The position numbers were made by a program, and so were the translations under genes. Below the pieces are notes generated by a model, which saw only the letters and a list, made by a program, of their open reading frames with translations, was not told the DNA's origin and made no database searches. Of a stretch of 64,000 nt of DNA, positions 44,958-56,484 are shown piece after piece; within the stretch, counting starts at the first letter, position 1, and each line of letters starts with the position of its first letter. The stretch lies in the NCBI RefSeq assembly GCF_042477335.2, contig NC_091251.1, positions 92,333,501 to 92,397,500 of the forward strand. The letters run 5' to 3'. The DNA is from Ovis canadensis. Taxonomy: Eukaryota > Chordata > Mammalia > Artiodactyla > Bovidae.

Positions 44958-45470
44958 TTTTTTTTGGCTGTGCTGGGTCTCATTGCTGCGTGGGGTGCTC
45001 TCTAGCTGCAGCGTGAGGGCTTCTCTCGTTGTGGAGCACAGGCTCTAGGGTGTGAGGGCTTCAGAGGTTGTGGTGCCAGGGCTTCCCCAGTGGCTCAGCA
45101 GTAAAGAATCCGCCTGCAGTACAGGAGACGCACAAGATGCAGATTCAATCCCTGGGTCAGGAAGATCCCCCAGAGGAGGAAATGGCAACCCACTCCAGTA
45201 TTTTTGCCTGAAAAAGCCCATGCACAGAAGAGGCTGGCTGGCTACAATGCCTGGGGTTGCAGAGAGTCAGACGCCACTGAAGCTACTGAGCAGCAGGAGC
45301 ATGGGCTCAGGAGTTTTGGCTCCCAGGCTCCAGGGCACAGGGTCAATAGTTGTGACGCATGGGCTTAGTTGTTCCAACACATGTGGGATCTTCCTGGACC
45401 AGGGCTCGAACCTGTGTCTCCTGCACTGGCAGGTAAATTAAATACCACTGAGACACAAAGGAGGCCCTTT
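44958..45470 (-). mobile_element. CHR-type SINE, split by Bov-tA
   Basis: tttggctgtgctgggtctca runs to ggttgtggtgcca, then resumes at gcatgggctcaggagttttg and reaches the reversed head (accactgagacacaaaggag). Confidence 0.85.
45079..45297 (+). mobile_element. Bov-tA SINE nested in CHR
   Basis: gggcttccccagtggctcag to gaagctactgagcagcagg. Confidence 0.9.
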
Positions 45471-46148
45471 TTTGTAGGTCTTTCTTCTTCATTCCTCTCT
45501 TGTTCTCTCCTCCTGTGGTTTGATGACCATCTTTAGTGTTGTGCTTGGATTGCTTTTTCTTTTTCTCTTGTGTGAGAGTGTGTATGTGTCTTTATCTACT
45601 ATAGTTCTAGAGTTTGCTGTTCCCAAGAAGTTTTGATACAGTTCTGTATCAAAACTATATATGTAAAGGGTTGTTTTAAGTTTCTGGTATCTTCCTTGCT
45701 TCAGGAAGTTCCTTTAGCACTTGTTGCTGGGAAGGCAAGTGTAATCTTGGTCGTCACATGCGCTTCCTTTTGACAACAGGGAAGAAAGACACTGGGTGAC
45801 ATCAGACAAAAGAAGAGCACAGGCCAATGATACCTTTCAACCCTCTTAGTTTTCTAAAGGTATTCTAAGAGGTCAGTTACTCTAATTGCTAAGCCTTTTA
45901 GGAATGCAAAGGCAATTTCATTTTTAAAGAATCATTTCTCATCCTTTGCCTAAGTATGTGGGAGGTAAAACAGCTCCATAAAACTGATTCTTTCTCTCTT
46001 GAAAAGTATACATCTCTCTACTCTAAAGCTGAATTTGCTTTCTAATATTTACCTCCAAGTGTTTTACAGATCCAGCTCATACAGACTAACTTCCAAGTGC
46101 TGCAGATTTTCATCCTAAATATATGTGGAATCCACTCTATTGCAATCC
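45471..46148. other. SYNJ2BP intron 2, unassigned
   Basis: No gene or named repeat is seen. Confidence 0.5.
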
Positions 46149-46150
46149 TA

Positions 46151-47406
46151 TTAGGCTGGTGCAAAAGTAATTGTGCACCGTGGAAATTTGCCATTTGATA
46201 TTGGGATACATTCTTAAAGAAATATGGTTATGCTCTACATCATTTAAAGTGCATTTCCTGCTTTATGTTCTTTTAATAGTGACTTACTACTTACTGTTTA
46301 TTTTATATTTATTTTAGACTATAGAAATGATTGATGTTAGACAAACAGCAAATTCAAAAAATTTTTTTATTTGAGTTCAAAATGGGTCATAAAGCCGTGG
46401 ATACAACTTCCAACATCAGCAACACATTTGGCCCAGGAACTGCTGATGAACGTACAGTGCAGTGGTGGTTCAAGAAGTTTTGCAAAGGAGACGAGAACCT
46501 TGAAGATGGAAGTGCAGTGGCTGGCTGTTGAAAGTTGATAACAACCATCTGAAAGCAATCATAAAAGCTGATCCTCTTACAACGACACAAGAAGTTGTCC
46601 TAGAACTCAACATCAACCATTCAAGGTCATTCAGCATTTGAAGTATTTTGGAAAGATGAAAAAGCTTGATAAGTGGGTGCCTCATGAGCTGACCAAAAAA
46701 CAAAACAAAAAAAATGTCATTTTTGAAGTGTTGTCTTCTCTTATTATATGCAACAAAACAAACCATTTCTCGGACTGTGACATGTGATGAAAAGTGGATT
46801 TTATATGACAACTGGCGATGACCAGCTCAGCGGTTGAACTGAGAAGAAGCGCCAAAGTACTTCCCAAAGCCAAACTTGCACGAAAAAAAGGTCACAGTCA
46901 CTGTTTGGTAGTCTGAGGCCCGTCTGATCCTGGTGCAACCGTTACATCTGAGAAGTATGTACAGCAAGTTGAGAGATGTGCTGAAAACTGCAATGCCTGA
47001 CTCTGGCATCGGTCAACAGAATAGGCCCAATTCTTCTCCATGACAATGTCCAACTGCCCATCACATAACCAATGCTGTAAAAGTTGAACGAACTGGACTA
47101 CGAAGTTTTGCCTCATGGGCCATATTCACCTAACCTCTCGCCAACTGACTACCCTTTAAGTATCTCAACAATTTTTTGCAGGCAAAACGCTTCCACAACC
47201 AGCCGAGGCAGAAAATGCTTTCCAAGAGTTCATCGAATCCCAAGTATAGATCTTTACCCTACAGGAATAAAAAAACGTATTTCTCATTGGCAAAAATGTG
47301 TTGATTGTAACAGTTTCTATTTTGATTAATAAAGGTGTGTTTGATCCTAGTTATAATGATTGAAAATTCATGGTTTGAAACTGCAGTTACTTTTGTACCA
47401 ACCTAA
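46151..47406 (+). mobile_element. Full-length mariner (Hsmar1-like), inactive
   Basis: Inverted ends ttaggctggtgcaaaagtaa and the complement of gttacttttgtaccaaccta bound 1,256 bases. TA flanks are at 46149-46150 and 47407-47408. The size is that of an autonomous mariner. It sits in SYNJ2BP intron 2, antisense to the gene. Confidence 0.9.
46340..47327 (+). pseudogene. Mariner transposase, broken
   Basis: The N-terminal DNA-binding half is open at first (FLFEFKMGHKAVDTTSNISNTFGPGT, then ERTVQWWFKKFCKGDENLED). Stops and frameshifts follow. The catalytic block DEKWILYD is visible near 46787, HDN near 47040, and the SPNLSPTDY block with the third acidic residue near 47125. The C-terminus is WQKCVDCNSFYFD, ending at the TAA at 47325. 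The protein would cut and paste the element at TA sites. With in-frame stops throughout, it is dead. Confidence 0.85.
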
Positions 47407-47419
47407 TAATATAAACCAA

Positions 47420-47530
47420 AGGTTCGCAAAGAATGGTCTCAGGACCAGCAGCATTAACTTGGAGATTTGTTAAAAGTGCAATTTATTAGGCCCTATTCTA
47501 GTAATCTGGTGATTCTGAAGTTTGAGTTAG
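47420..47530 (+). repeat. MER5-type fragment
   Basis: gaatggtctcaggaccagca to ggtgattctgaagtttgagtt resembles MER5 internal and end sequence in mixed order; decayed. Confidence 0.5.
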
Positions 47531-47884
47531 CTTTAACCTAAATTGCTTGAAGCTTTCTCCACACCCAGTCTACTTACCCTACTCAATCCATAGTCTATGC
47601 ATCTAGACTCCATCAATGATTTTCCATTTACTCGAGTAGTGATTTTCCAAAGGCAGGTTTGTTGACCCATTACAAAAGATAGTGAAGTCAATCCAGTGGG
47701 TCAAGATTAGAATTTAATTTTAAATATGAGAAATAATTTTAAATAAGTGAAATTAGAAAACACAACATATCAAAATGCATCATATACAGAAGAGATAGGT
47801 ATTATTTTGTTTAACTTCGCTTATGTGTGTGTGCGTGCATTTCCCATTACAGGTCATAATTTGAAATATTTGAAAAACACTTGC

Positions 47885-48010
47885 CTATAGCTGTGCTTCT
47901 CAAAATTTATCCACAGGCTGTTTCCTGAGACTCTGCATTTGTAATAAACTCCCAGGTGATGGGCAGATGGTCCTTGGACCTCAATTTTACTACCAAGAGC
48001 TATTCAACTG
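47885..48010 (+). repeat. MER5-type fragment
   Basis: gtgcttctcaaaatttatcc, tctgcatttgtaataaactc and ccaggtgatgggcagatggt match the MER5A pattern. Confidence 0.6.
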
Positions 48011-48821
48011 AGAAATCTTAGAATACTGCTAAACTTGTTACTTCAGTTTCCTTAACTCATGGTACTGTAAGTTGTATTAAACTTGAGATATGATAGATTT
48101 GCAACATGCTAGAAAATTTTGTTAACTGAATGGTCAGTGTTAAGATTGTGGTATTCTAGTTAACCGAAGGGAAGTCATATGATTTTTTGCTTTGACTATG
48201 GCTATTATCAGTATTTAAAAATGAGTTTCCCATTTCCTGCCTTAGAAAAGGAGTAAACTGAGTTAAAATAAGCCTTCTTGGATGATTAATAATTTTGGAT
48301 GGCATTAAGATAATCTAACATTTAGGATAATGTAAGAGTTACTGGAGTGCTAACTATAGGATGATATAAATGCAGATGTGTAAGATACAGAGAAAGAATG
48401 GGTTCAATTTAGTAAGCATTGATATCAGATTATACTCTGGATAATTTAATTCTTCCCCCAAATCTTAAAATGAATTACAATTTGGGGGGAGGGATCCTCT
48501 TTTTTCATTAAAGGAAAAAAAAAGATTATCTAGTTCCAATTAATAAAGTCAAACCAAAAAAGTCAGTTATGTTATAATTCATTCCTAATATTCTGCATTT
48601 GCTATAAGCTCCTAGGTGACAGAGCTTCATTCACAGAGCAACTAGCTTACTAGATGCTTCCTCTGTGCCAGCTACAGGCGTACATGGTGCTAAAAGAGAT
48701 GAGAAAACAAGGGACTTTTCCTTAGAGGTACTCTGTCTAAAGGATCCTGCATATTTCAATGTCTCTGTAACTGACTGGATGAGAGTTTCTAGTTTCCAAC
48801 TGATCTCCTAAGTGAAAAGTG
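48011..48821. other. SYNJ2BP intron 2, unassigned
   Basis: AT-rich sequence with no gene or named repeat. Confidence 0.5.
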
Positions 48822-49025
48822 AAAGTGTTAGTTGCTCAGTCATGTCCGACTCTTTGTGACCACATGGCAGTAGCCTGCCAGGCTCCTCTGTCCATGGAAT
48901 TCTCCAGGCAAGAATACTGGAGTGGGAAGCCATTCCCTTCTCCAGGGGATCTTCCTGACTCAGGGATCAAACTCGTCTCCTGCACTGCAGGCAGATTCTT
49001 TACCATCTGAGCCACCAGGGAAGCT
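48822..49025 (-). mobile_element. Bov-tA SINE
   Basis: gttagttgctcagtcatgtc to gagccaccagggaagctt, antisense. Confidence 0.95.
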
Positions 49026-49639
49026 TTAAACTAATAGTAATTACTCACATGAAATCTAGGTCATTTAACGATACTTCTATTAGTTACCAAAAATGAATAT
49101 ATACTAAAGAAAGGACATATTCTTAGTCTGATTACCTAGCACCAGATATAGTCGGAGCAAATTTTACAACATGGAAAAATAACCATGTGAGGAAAATATG
49201 GAAGCCCTTAAAGAACAAATGGGAATACAGGCCAATAAATAATTCAGCATCATTTTATAGAGACTCCAGGTTAATTATAAATGAGCACTTAAGTACATCA
49301 AAGAGATAAAGCAAGCTCAAGAACAGGTGGAACCATTTAATGGTTAACGCCTAACAAGTACACTTAAGGATACAGAGGGAACAGGATGGTGAGGCAGTGT
49401 TTCTTAAGAAACGGGATCTAGAATTTAAATTTTGCAGCACACTCTTAGAAGGGGAACTGGAGACAAAGAATGTAGCCCTAGATAAACAGAGCAGGCTGGC
49501 CTTTTCCTCTTGTATAAGCTCCGTCTTTTCTTCGGTCTTCTCTATTTCTCTCAGTATCTGTCTTATGATGAAGGCAAAGAATAAGAGGGGCCCTGTGGTG
49601 AGGGTGACTGCATTCCCTGAGGTGTGGTGAAGGAGGGAA
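49026..49639. other. SYNJ2BP intron 2, unassigned
   Basis: No gene or named repeat is recognised. Confidence 0.5.
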
Positions 49640-49848
49640 GAGGGCTGTTGCTGTGGTTAGTCGCTGACTCTTTTGCGACCCCATGGACTGTAGCCCACCA
49701 GGCTCCCCTGTCCATGGGATTTCCCAGGCAAGAACACTGGAGTGGGTTGCCATTTTTTCTCCAGGGGATCTTCTCGACGCAGGGACTGAACCCACATCTC
49801 CTGTGCTGGCAGGCAGCTTCTTTACCACTGAGCCACCAGGGAAGCCCA
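49640..49848 (-). mobile_element. Bov-tA SINE
   Basis: ggctgttgctgtggttagtc to gagccaccagggaagcccaa, antisense. Confidence 0.95.
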
Positions 49849-49866
49849 ACAATAGTGAGATACCCT

Positions 49867-49968
49867 GGGTGCTCAGTTGCTAAGTCATGTCCCAACTCTT
49901 TGTGACCCCATGCACTACAGCCTACCAGGCTCCTCTATCCATGGAATTTCCCAGGTAAGAATACTGTC
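49867..49968 (-). mobile_element. Bov-A fragment
   Basis: ggtgctcagttgctaagtca to cccaggtaagaatactg, 20 bases from the preceding SINE and in the same orientation. Confidence 0.85.
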
Positions 49969-50490
49969 TTATATTTTTGCCTTCTGTTTGCCTGGCATTT
50001 TCTCTTCCCTTCTTTTACATACCTCTTCCTTATCTGGCCAGAACATAAACTTGAATCATTCTTAGGAATATGTCTTATATATAGTTGCAATGTTTTATAT
50101 CTTGCAAAAGATCTTTATAATAAATTTTCTGTATTTTGATAAAGTCAAGTTCTCTGCTATAAATTTTAAAGACAATTGAGCTGAGGGTTTTAGACATCTA
50201 CTTTTCTCTTCGTTGATATTTATCTCCTATCATATCTTTTAAAAACACTTGAGTGGCCTTCCAGTAATTTCTTTTCTGAGGTGATGGTTCACATACAAAA
50301 GGCTCCTTTATCTTGGCTCAGGTCTAATAAATTCTCTCACATTGAGGTGTATGTCCTTTTGTTCTATCATATAACCCTTAACAGAAAAGACTAATTTCAG
50401 TTATTATGTAAAACCATACATAAACTCTACTAATTCAGCATGCAACTTTCTCTTTAGGATAAAGAACCCCAGCTCCTCATTTATCTTTTA
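49969..50490. other. SYNJ2BP intron 2, unassigned
   Basis: AT-rich with no gene. Possible decayed L1 phrases were too weak to call. Confidence 0.4.
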
Positions 50491-50494
50491 GGAG

Positions 50495-50705
50495 ACAATA
50501 GAGTATATGGGTTAAAAGTAGAGGTTCCCAATTTGCAGACCAAGTCCTCTGCCATCTACTAGTTATATGACCTTGGGCGAGCTGACCTCACTAAGCTTCC
50601 TTAGCTGCAAAATACGCATAACAATTATACCCACCTCGTAGGGTTGCTATAATACTAAGTTTAAAGTTCTCAGTATACTGCTTGGCATAGAATGCTCAAA
50701 ACCTT
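50495..50705 (+). repeat. MIR
   Basis: ctagttatatgaccttgggc, ctgcaaaatacgcataac and gggttgctataatactaag match MIR. Confidence 0.85.
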
Positions 50706-51671
50706 TAAATTATTCTCATTTTTCAATGATTTATCTTTAACCAAAGCCTTTGAATAATGACTCTCTTCTTAACCCTACTTTTTCCAGGTCCCTCTTCACC
50801 ATGAAGCCTAGTTCCCAGTATTTTGAAGAGAATGCTGTCATGTGTCAAAATATTACACTGCATAGTCTCCAACTACATGCTACACTTTAATCTTAACAAC
50901 CCATTCTCAAGTTTTCCTTAACACATCACTCAAGTTGACTTCATATTTTCAGAATGTCTTTTTCCTAGGAGAAATAAGAAATAACCTGCTTCTAAACTTA
51001 GGTAGATTATTATTGTCTTTATCTCACAGATTAATAAACAGGGCCTAGGAGACAGTAAAGAGGCAAAACAATCAGTGAGAAGGATTAAAATGGGGTATTA
51101 CCATCCATGATGCTATTATTTATAGTCTAGATCAGCCAACCTTTCCAGGTGTTCTTAAATTTCTTAACTTGTTAATTTGTTAAATATATATTAAACACTG
51201 TGCTAGAATATAAATGGTTAAAAAAATGGAGTCTGAGCCCTTGAGGAACTTCCAGAAAATAATAAAATCAATGGTAACCATGTAGTCAATGCCCTCTTAG
51301 AGACATTAGCAGGGTGAAGTGGGAGCATGGTGGACAGATAACCAAATCAGACTGCATTCCAAATTTCCTCTAAATAATGAGTTTAAAAAGGTCTTTGAGT
51401 CTAAAAGGATACAATTTCTACCTTCTTTTGTCTCCAATTTTGAAGTAAAGGAAGACTCACTTTAGTGTTTAATCAACAAAAGGAAGTAATAAATTATAAT
51501 AAAAGAACAACAAAAAATGTGAGTTTTAAGACCCTTTCCCACACACCAATCCCTCATGTTCTGGATTTAATTTGCCTTCTCCATTGCATGACGTACTATC
51601 CTCCATGCTCTATGGCAGAGTTGGAAAAGATAACTGTTCAAGGTCCCTCTTACCAAACTCTGCAATCTGGA
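50706..51671. other. SYNJ2BP intron 2, unassigned
   Basis: No gene or named repeat is recognised. Confidence 0.5.
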
Positions 51672-52104
51672 TACAGTAAGTCCCCTACATACGAATGTTT
51701 AAAGATGCCAGTATGTGTTCGAATGTCCAGTCATGAAAGGCCTGATGAAACTGCAGCTTGCCCTCCATCTCCTTTAGCTGAGCACCCTTCAGCTCTATCA
51801 TCTCCCACCTCCTCTCGCTCCTCCAATAACTCTGCTTGCCTGTTCACTCACTGTCAGCCCCTGTATGCCAGCTGTTGTACTCCTCTACTTTTCAAGGTAC
51901 TGGACTGTAAGATTTAAAATGTTTCATTTTCTGTTTTCAAAGCATTATTTGTGTGAAAAGTATTATAAACCTATTATAGTACAGTACTATGTAGCCATTG
52001 TGTTAGCTGGGTACTGAGACTCACTTTGTTGGACTTAGGAACAAATCAGCCTTATGAACTTGCTCTCAGACTGGAACACATTCGTCTGTGAGGGAATTAC
52101 TGTA
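51672..52104. mobile_element. Non-autonomous DNA transposon with inverted ends
   Basis: The left end tacagtaagtcccctacata and the complement of the right end, tacagtaattccctcacaga, match over about 27 bases with few differences. The interior (agtccagtc, tatgccagctgttgtac, aacctattatagtacagtac) has no ORF with a transposase motif. The TA at each end suggests Tc1/mariner/pogo-type insertion. It ends only 110 bases from the exon 2 donor of SYNJ2BP. Confidence 0.7.
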
Positions 52105-52213
52105 TTTCCAGATCCAAAAAGGCAGGCAGGAATCTTCCCAAGGAAGGGTTTGGGGTTAGTCACTAGTGACTAAGGAGCCAAGGACAGTGAAGGAGGCGGA
52201 AGCCAGTTCTCAC

Positions 52214-52350
52214 CGAGAGGATCTTATCACCCTCCTGGAGCCGCCCATCCAGGGCTGCAGCCCCGTTCTCTTTGATGCGGCTGACGAAGATGCCACTGTC
52301 GTCGGAGACATACTGCTGATCTGTCCCACCGACGATGTTGAAGCCCAGCC
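52214..52350 (-). CDS. SYNJ2BP: SYNJ2BP coding exon 2: N-terminal half of the PDZ domain
   Basis: These 137 bases comprise two bases completing a Gly codon plus 45 codons, residues 23-67. The acceptor is gattttcttag before GG, and the donor is TCG followed by gtgaga. The first residues complete the carboxylate-binding loop GLGF, which holds the free C-terminus of PDZ ligands. [11 protein letters not shown] and [14 protein letters not shown] are strands and the short helix of the fold, and LQEGDKILS precedes the V-N-G turn at the start of exon 3. Asp and Phe occupy positions where I recall Asn and Tyr in human. The exon requires an upstream exon ending in phase 1, which is not in this window. 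Confidence 0.95.
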
Positions 52351-53547
52351 CTAAGAAAATCATGGAGGAGTTGTAAAGGAGATAGGGGTGAAGAAGGCGG
52401 AAAGAGGTTAAAGAAGATAAGGAGAAAGAGAAAGGAAAGCCTTGTGGCAAGGGTAGGGGTTAGGGAGTGGTGGTGGGGGGTAAGCGGGGTGGGGAAGTCC
52501 AGACTACACCAGATGTAGCTGGTGGCTAGTAATGGGCAAGGTCAGTGATTAGTATCACTAACAGAGGTCAAGAGCACCCAGAGTTACTCAGTCAGACCAG
52601 CCAGGGCTAAAAATACAAACACAGTGATCAACATGGTTAGTTGAATACAAAAAGAAAAAAAAATTTTTTTTCAAAGTCATCAGCACTGTGATGGCTCAGA
52701 GTAAGTGGTTAATAAATATCACCTGTCATTATAATGACAGGGAAGGCTCTGAGAAGCCCTGCAGGAAAGCACCCTGCTCAACTTTAGCTCAGCCTCTCCC
52801 CAGCCTAGCTGCCTGCAGAGCCACTGTGGAGCTCGCAAGATGCATCGTTGCACAGAATGTATTTGTCTTCATCAGTTTACACTGCTTCCTGAAAGCCATG
52901 ACAGCCTCAGTCCTCCGACCCCCACCCCTGAGAGCAGAATCAGGGCAGGAACCCAGGCCTCTTGGCTCTCAGCTCTTTCTTGCCTTTATGACATCTCTCT
53001 ACCCTCAAAGCACTTCTCCCAACCAATAAACAAAAGAATTAGGAGCCATTCTCCCAGGCTCCCAAGACTAAGTATTTCACATTTGGATTCTTCAGCACTT
53101 AGTGGTCAGCTTTGCAGACCATAGGCAATTAAGGCAATTCTAAGATGTGCTGCTCATATTTGATTTAGATTCTGTTGGTAGCATTTGGAGGATCCAAAAT
53201 ATTGACTTTTCTGCTTAGAAGAAGCAATGCTTTTAACTAGTTGGCAAATGAACTGTTCCTTATTGAGAGGGAGATTCTTAAACAAACCTTCCCCTGTATA
53301 TTTCTCCCAGCCTTCAGAAGAGTTTGTGTATGGTGGTGCTTTGGAGAAAATGGCCTTGGGAGTTCATTTGTTTTTTTCTATTTTGAATTGAGGTGGTGGC
53401 AGAAAAAGGTAACTGATGACAGTTCATGACAGGACTAAACCAACAAATTCATTCTTCTTTCCTTTTATGCCTCAAGTGCAAACAACTACATCCTTGGGTA
53501 TAGTGACTATCACTGTGTGTTAGTCTTTATTCACTGTGTGTGTATGT
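52351..53547. other. SYNJ2BP intron 1, 3' end
   Basis: Unique-looking intron sequence upstream of exon 2 on the gene strand. No exon 1 and no CpG island are seen. Confidence 0.5.
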
Positions 53548-53690
53548 GTGTTAAGTTGCTTCAGTCGTGTCTGACTCTTCACAACTCTATGGACTGTACC
53601 CACCAGGCTCCTCTGTCCATGGGATTCTCCAGGCAAGAACACTGGAGTGGGTTGCCATGCCCTCCTCCAGAGGATCATCCCAGAACCTGT
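53548..53690 (-). mobile_element. Bov-tA SINE, 5' head partly lost
   Basis: taagttgcttcagtcgtgtc to gaggatcatcccagaacctg, preceded by a short (TG) run. Confidence 0.85.
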
Positions 53691-54346
53691 GTCTTATTTA
53701 CTATAGATAACTAACAACCTATTAATTAGCAACTACCCATTTCCTGCTCTTCCTAGCCCCTGGCAACCACCATTCTATTCTTCACGTCAGTGAGTGATTA
53801 TTTTAAACAGGTATAAAGTTTCAGTTTTGCAAGATGGAAGTTCTGGAAATATGATGTACAACACTGTGCCTACAGGTAACAACAGCCTTATTAGACATTT
53901 AAGAAACTGTGGATAGTAGACCTCATTTAAGTGTTCTTACCACAATAAAATAAAATTGAATTTAAAAAAAGAAAAAGAAAATGACTACCAAGGTACTATT
54001 TCCAAGGATCAAACAATAAGTTGTGGGAAGGGCTTCATTTACAAAACTACTGTTCTACGGTTTCTATCTATGCAGTAGAGAAAAGCCACTTTTTATCTAT
54101 GCAATAAAAAGAAAAGAAAGAAAAGAGGGCCTTCTTTACATCCGGTGCTGTAGAATTCAAAGACACAGTGCAAAGAGAAAAGAGATAGGAAACACATATA
54201 TCAGGAAACACATAAAACAGATATGAAAAACATTTATCTGGCAGCACAACTGGAAAAATACAGCCATAATCACTAGCCTACTACTGGTTTCAACAGAACA
54301 CAGATACTTAGAGGGATGAGATGAAAGCCTAAGTGAACCTCATCGT
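53691..54346. other. SYNJ2BP intron 1, unassigned
   Basis: Some L1-like phrases (actacccatttcctgctctt, cctggcaaccaccattctat) at 53730-53790 hint at an old L1 3' end. The rest is unassigned. Confidence 0.4.
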
Positions 54347-54408
54347 ATTAACATACGCACTAGCGAATCAATCTATGATTAACATACGTACTAGCGAATC
54401 AATCTATG
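54347..54408. repeat. 31-base tandem duplication
   Basis: Two adjacent copies of a unit beginning attaacatacg and ending aatcaatctatg lie at 54347-54377 and 54378-54408. They differ at one base (cgcac against cgtac). Confidence 0.95.
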
Positions 54409-55300
54409 ATTTAAGGAAACACATGGCCAAAGAAAGCAGCAGCAGGAAATGTCTAATTGAAATAGCCTACCTCCTGTACAGAGTATCTGCAGCTAGAGAA
54501 TGAAAAGGATACATAATACAAAGAACTTCCACTGGAAGATGACTACTTCAACTTCTTTAAAGGGTGATTATAAAACTTTTAAGTTATTAAATGGTTTCTC
54601 TCAGAAAAATCCTAATTTTTATCATAGTGGGTAGATGGTACTGGAAAGGCGCGGGAGGCAGTTCAGATCAGATGGAAAGGTAGGTGGAGCTTGATTATAA
54701 AAGGCTTTGAAATACCTTTAAGACCGTGACAGGTTTCCACAAGGTGTGCTGAGGCCAATCAGCCTGTCTCAGTACTGGGAGAAACAATTTGGAGAAAATT
54801 TTTCAATGAAATCCAATATCCTCACCAAACAATAGAGCTGCCTCTGGGAATCTTGGAATAGGAAGTATGTGTTATGTTGCTGAATGCAACATAGTACTTA
54901 GAAAGAAAAAGAACTCTGCTACTGGGTATTTAAAACTACAGAATAGTGATTAAAAAAGAAGAATGGAAAAAAAATCTTCCCCAAATTTTCTATATACAAA
55001 CAAGTATAGTCTACTCCTTCCCCGACCACAATATATAATCATATTTATAATGCCACGCTTATTGCTACATCAATTGTAAATGAACCACACCACTTAATAT
55101 GATAACTTCTAGACTAACAAGAAATCTCCTTCAGCTACAACATTTACAAACTGAACTTACCTTTAACTTGAAGCGTCGCTGCAATAAACAGGAGTCTCTG
55201 AAGCACTGAGGAGTAATATTACCAATTCAAGCCTGGGCCCTATGGATACCTACATAATCCTCAATCAACTTATTCATTATTGATCATTTACTATATGTTT
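54409..55300. other. SYNJ2BP intron 1, unassigned
   Basis: No gene or named repeat is recognised. Confidence 0.5.
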
Positions 55301-55310
55301 GGCATTGCAT

Positions 55311-55560
55311 TGGAGAAGGCGATGGCACCCCACTCCAGTACTCTTGCCTGGAAAATCCCATGGATGGAAGAGCCTGGTAGGCTGCAGTCCATGGGGTCAC
55401 TTTCACTTTTCACTTTCATGCATTGGAGAAGGAAATGACAACCCACTCCAGTGTTCTTGCCTGGAGAATCCCAGGGACGGCGGAGCCTGTTAGGCTGCCG
55501 TCTATGGGTTTGCACAGAGTCAGACACGTCTGAAGCGACTTAGTAGCAGTAGCAGCAGCA
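55311..55560 (+). mobile_element. Bov-A2 SINE with internal deletion and target duplication
   Basis: A dimer in which the first monomer jumps from ccatggggtca straight to ctttcacttttcac, losing about 30 bases. It ends in (AGC) repeats. ggcattgcat is exact at 55301-55310 and 55561-55570. Confidence 0.95.
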
Positions 55561-55570
55561 GGCATTGCAT

Positions 55571-56215
55571 TATATCCCGAGGAAGACATAAAGCTAAACT
55601 GGACAGTCTCTGCTTGAACAACAAATAGAAATATATCCGTTTTCCTGTCCCTCTTAGAGTCTGCAAAAGTAAATTAAAGTCAAATGACCTGGCCACAAAT
55701 TCAACTCCATAACTTACCGAATATGTGGACTAAAACAAGTTAGTGTACCTTTGATCCTCAGCTGCTTCTTCTGTAACCTAAGGATTATAAATTCTGTCCT
55801 AACTCAAAAAGTAGGGTCCAATAACATAAGGTCTGAAAAAATCCTTTATAAACTATATAGTGGTTGCTACATGGAGTAGCTCCTTTAACAGTAGTTGCCA
55901 ATAAAACAGTAGTGCCTGCTACACCCCTGAACTAGACAGTCTGATGGAGAAAGGATGAATGAACATAAAGTACAAATGTTAAAAATCCTGAAATAAAGGA
56001 AGACATTAAAATGTCCATCCACCTATTAATAGGGTAAGACTGGACTGGAACTCAATAAACTTTTATCCTTATGGAAATTAAGGCTGTCTATTACCTGTGA
56101 CCCAGACATCTCCCTAATTGAATAATTTCTAGCAATGGCAGTATTGAAAATATTCAATACTCAGGCCAATGCATGCACCAACCAGATGTCAGCTGGAAAC
56201 AATCAGAATGGGAAG
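55571..56215. other. SYNJ2BP intron 1, unassigned
   Basis: No gene or named repeat is recognised. Confidence 0.5.
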
Positions 56216-56484
56216 GTCTACAATGGCAACCCACTCCAGTACTCTTGCCTGGAAAATCCCATGGACAGAGGAGCCTGGTGGGCTGCAGTCCGTGGGGTTG
56301 CTGGGAGTCGGACACGACTGAGTGACTTCACTTTCACTTTTCACTTTCATGCATTAGAGAAGGAAATGGCAACCCACTCCAGTGTTCTTGCCTGGAGAAT
56401 CCCAGGGACGGGGGAGCCTGGTGGGCTACCGTCTATGGGGTCGCACAGAGTTGGACACGACTGAAGTGACTTAGCAGCAGCACC
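56216..56484 (+). mobile_element. Bov-A2 SINE (dimer)
   Basis: Both monomers are present with the linker ttcactttcacttttcactt. It ends cttagcagcagca. Confidence 0.95.

Larger units (their letters stand above)
40472..52350 (-). other. SYNJ2BP: SYNJ2BP gene, 3' part (exons 2-4 and introns 2-3)
   Basis: Three minus-strand exons read in order give residues 23-145 of synaptojanin-2-binding protein (OMP25). This is a small PDZ protein anchored by its C-terminus in the mitochondrial outer membrane. It is known to bind the C-terminus of synaptojanin 2A and other PDZ ligands. Intron 3 is 40613-43206 (2,594 bases) and intron 2 is 43303-52213 (8,911 bases). Every donor begins GT, every acceptor ends AG, and the phases agree: exon 2 starts after the first base of a Gly codon, and the later joins fall between codons. 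Exon 1 (about 21 codons plus one base) is not seen up to 64000, so intron 1 exceeds 11.6 kb. Both introns carry transposon insertions, but no coding exon is interrupted, so the gene looks intact here. Confidence 0.95.
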
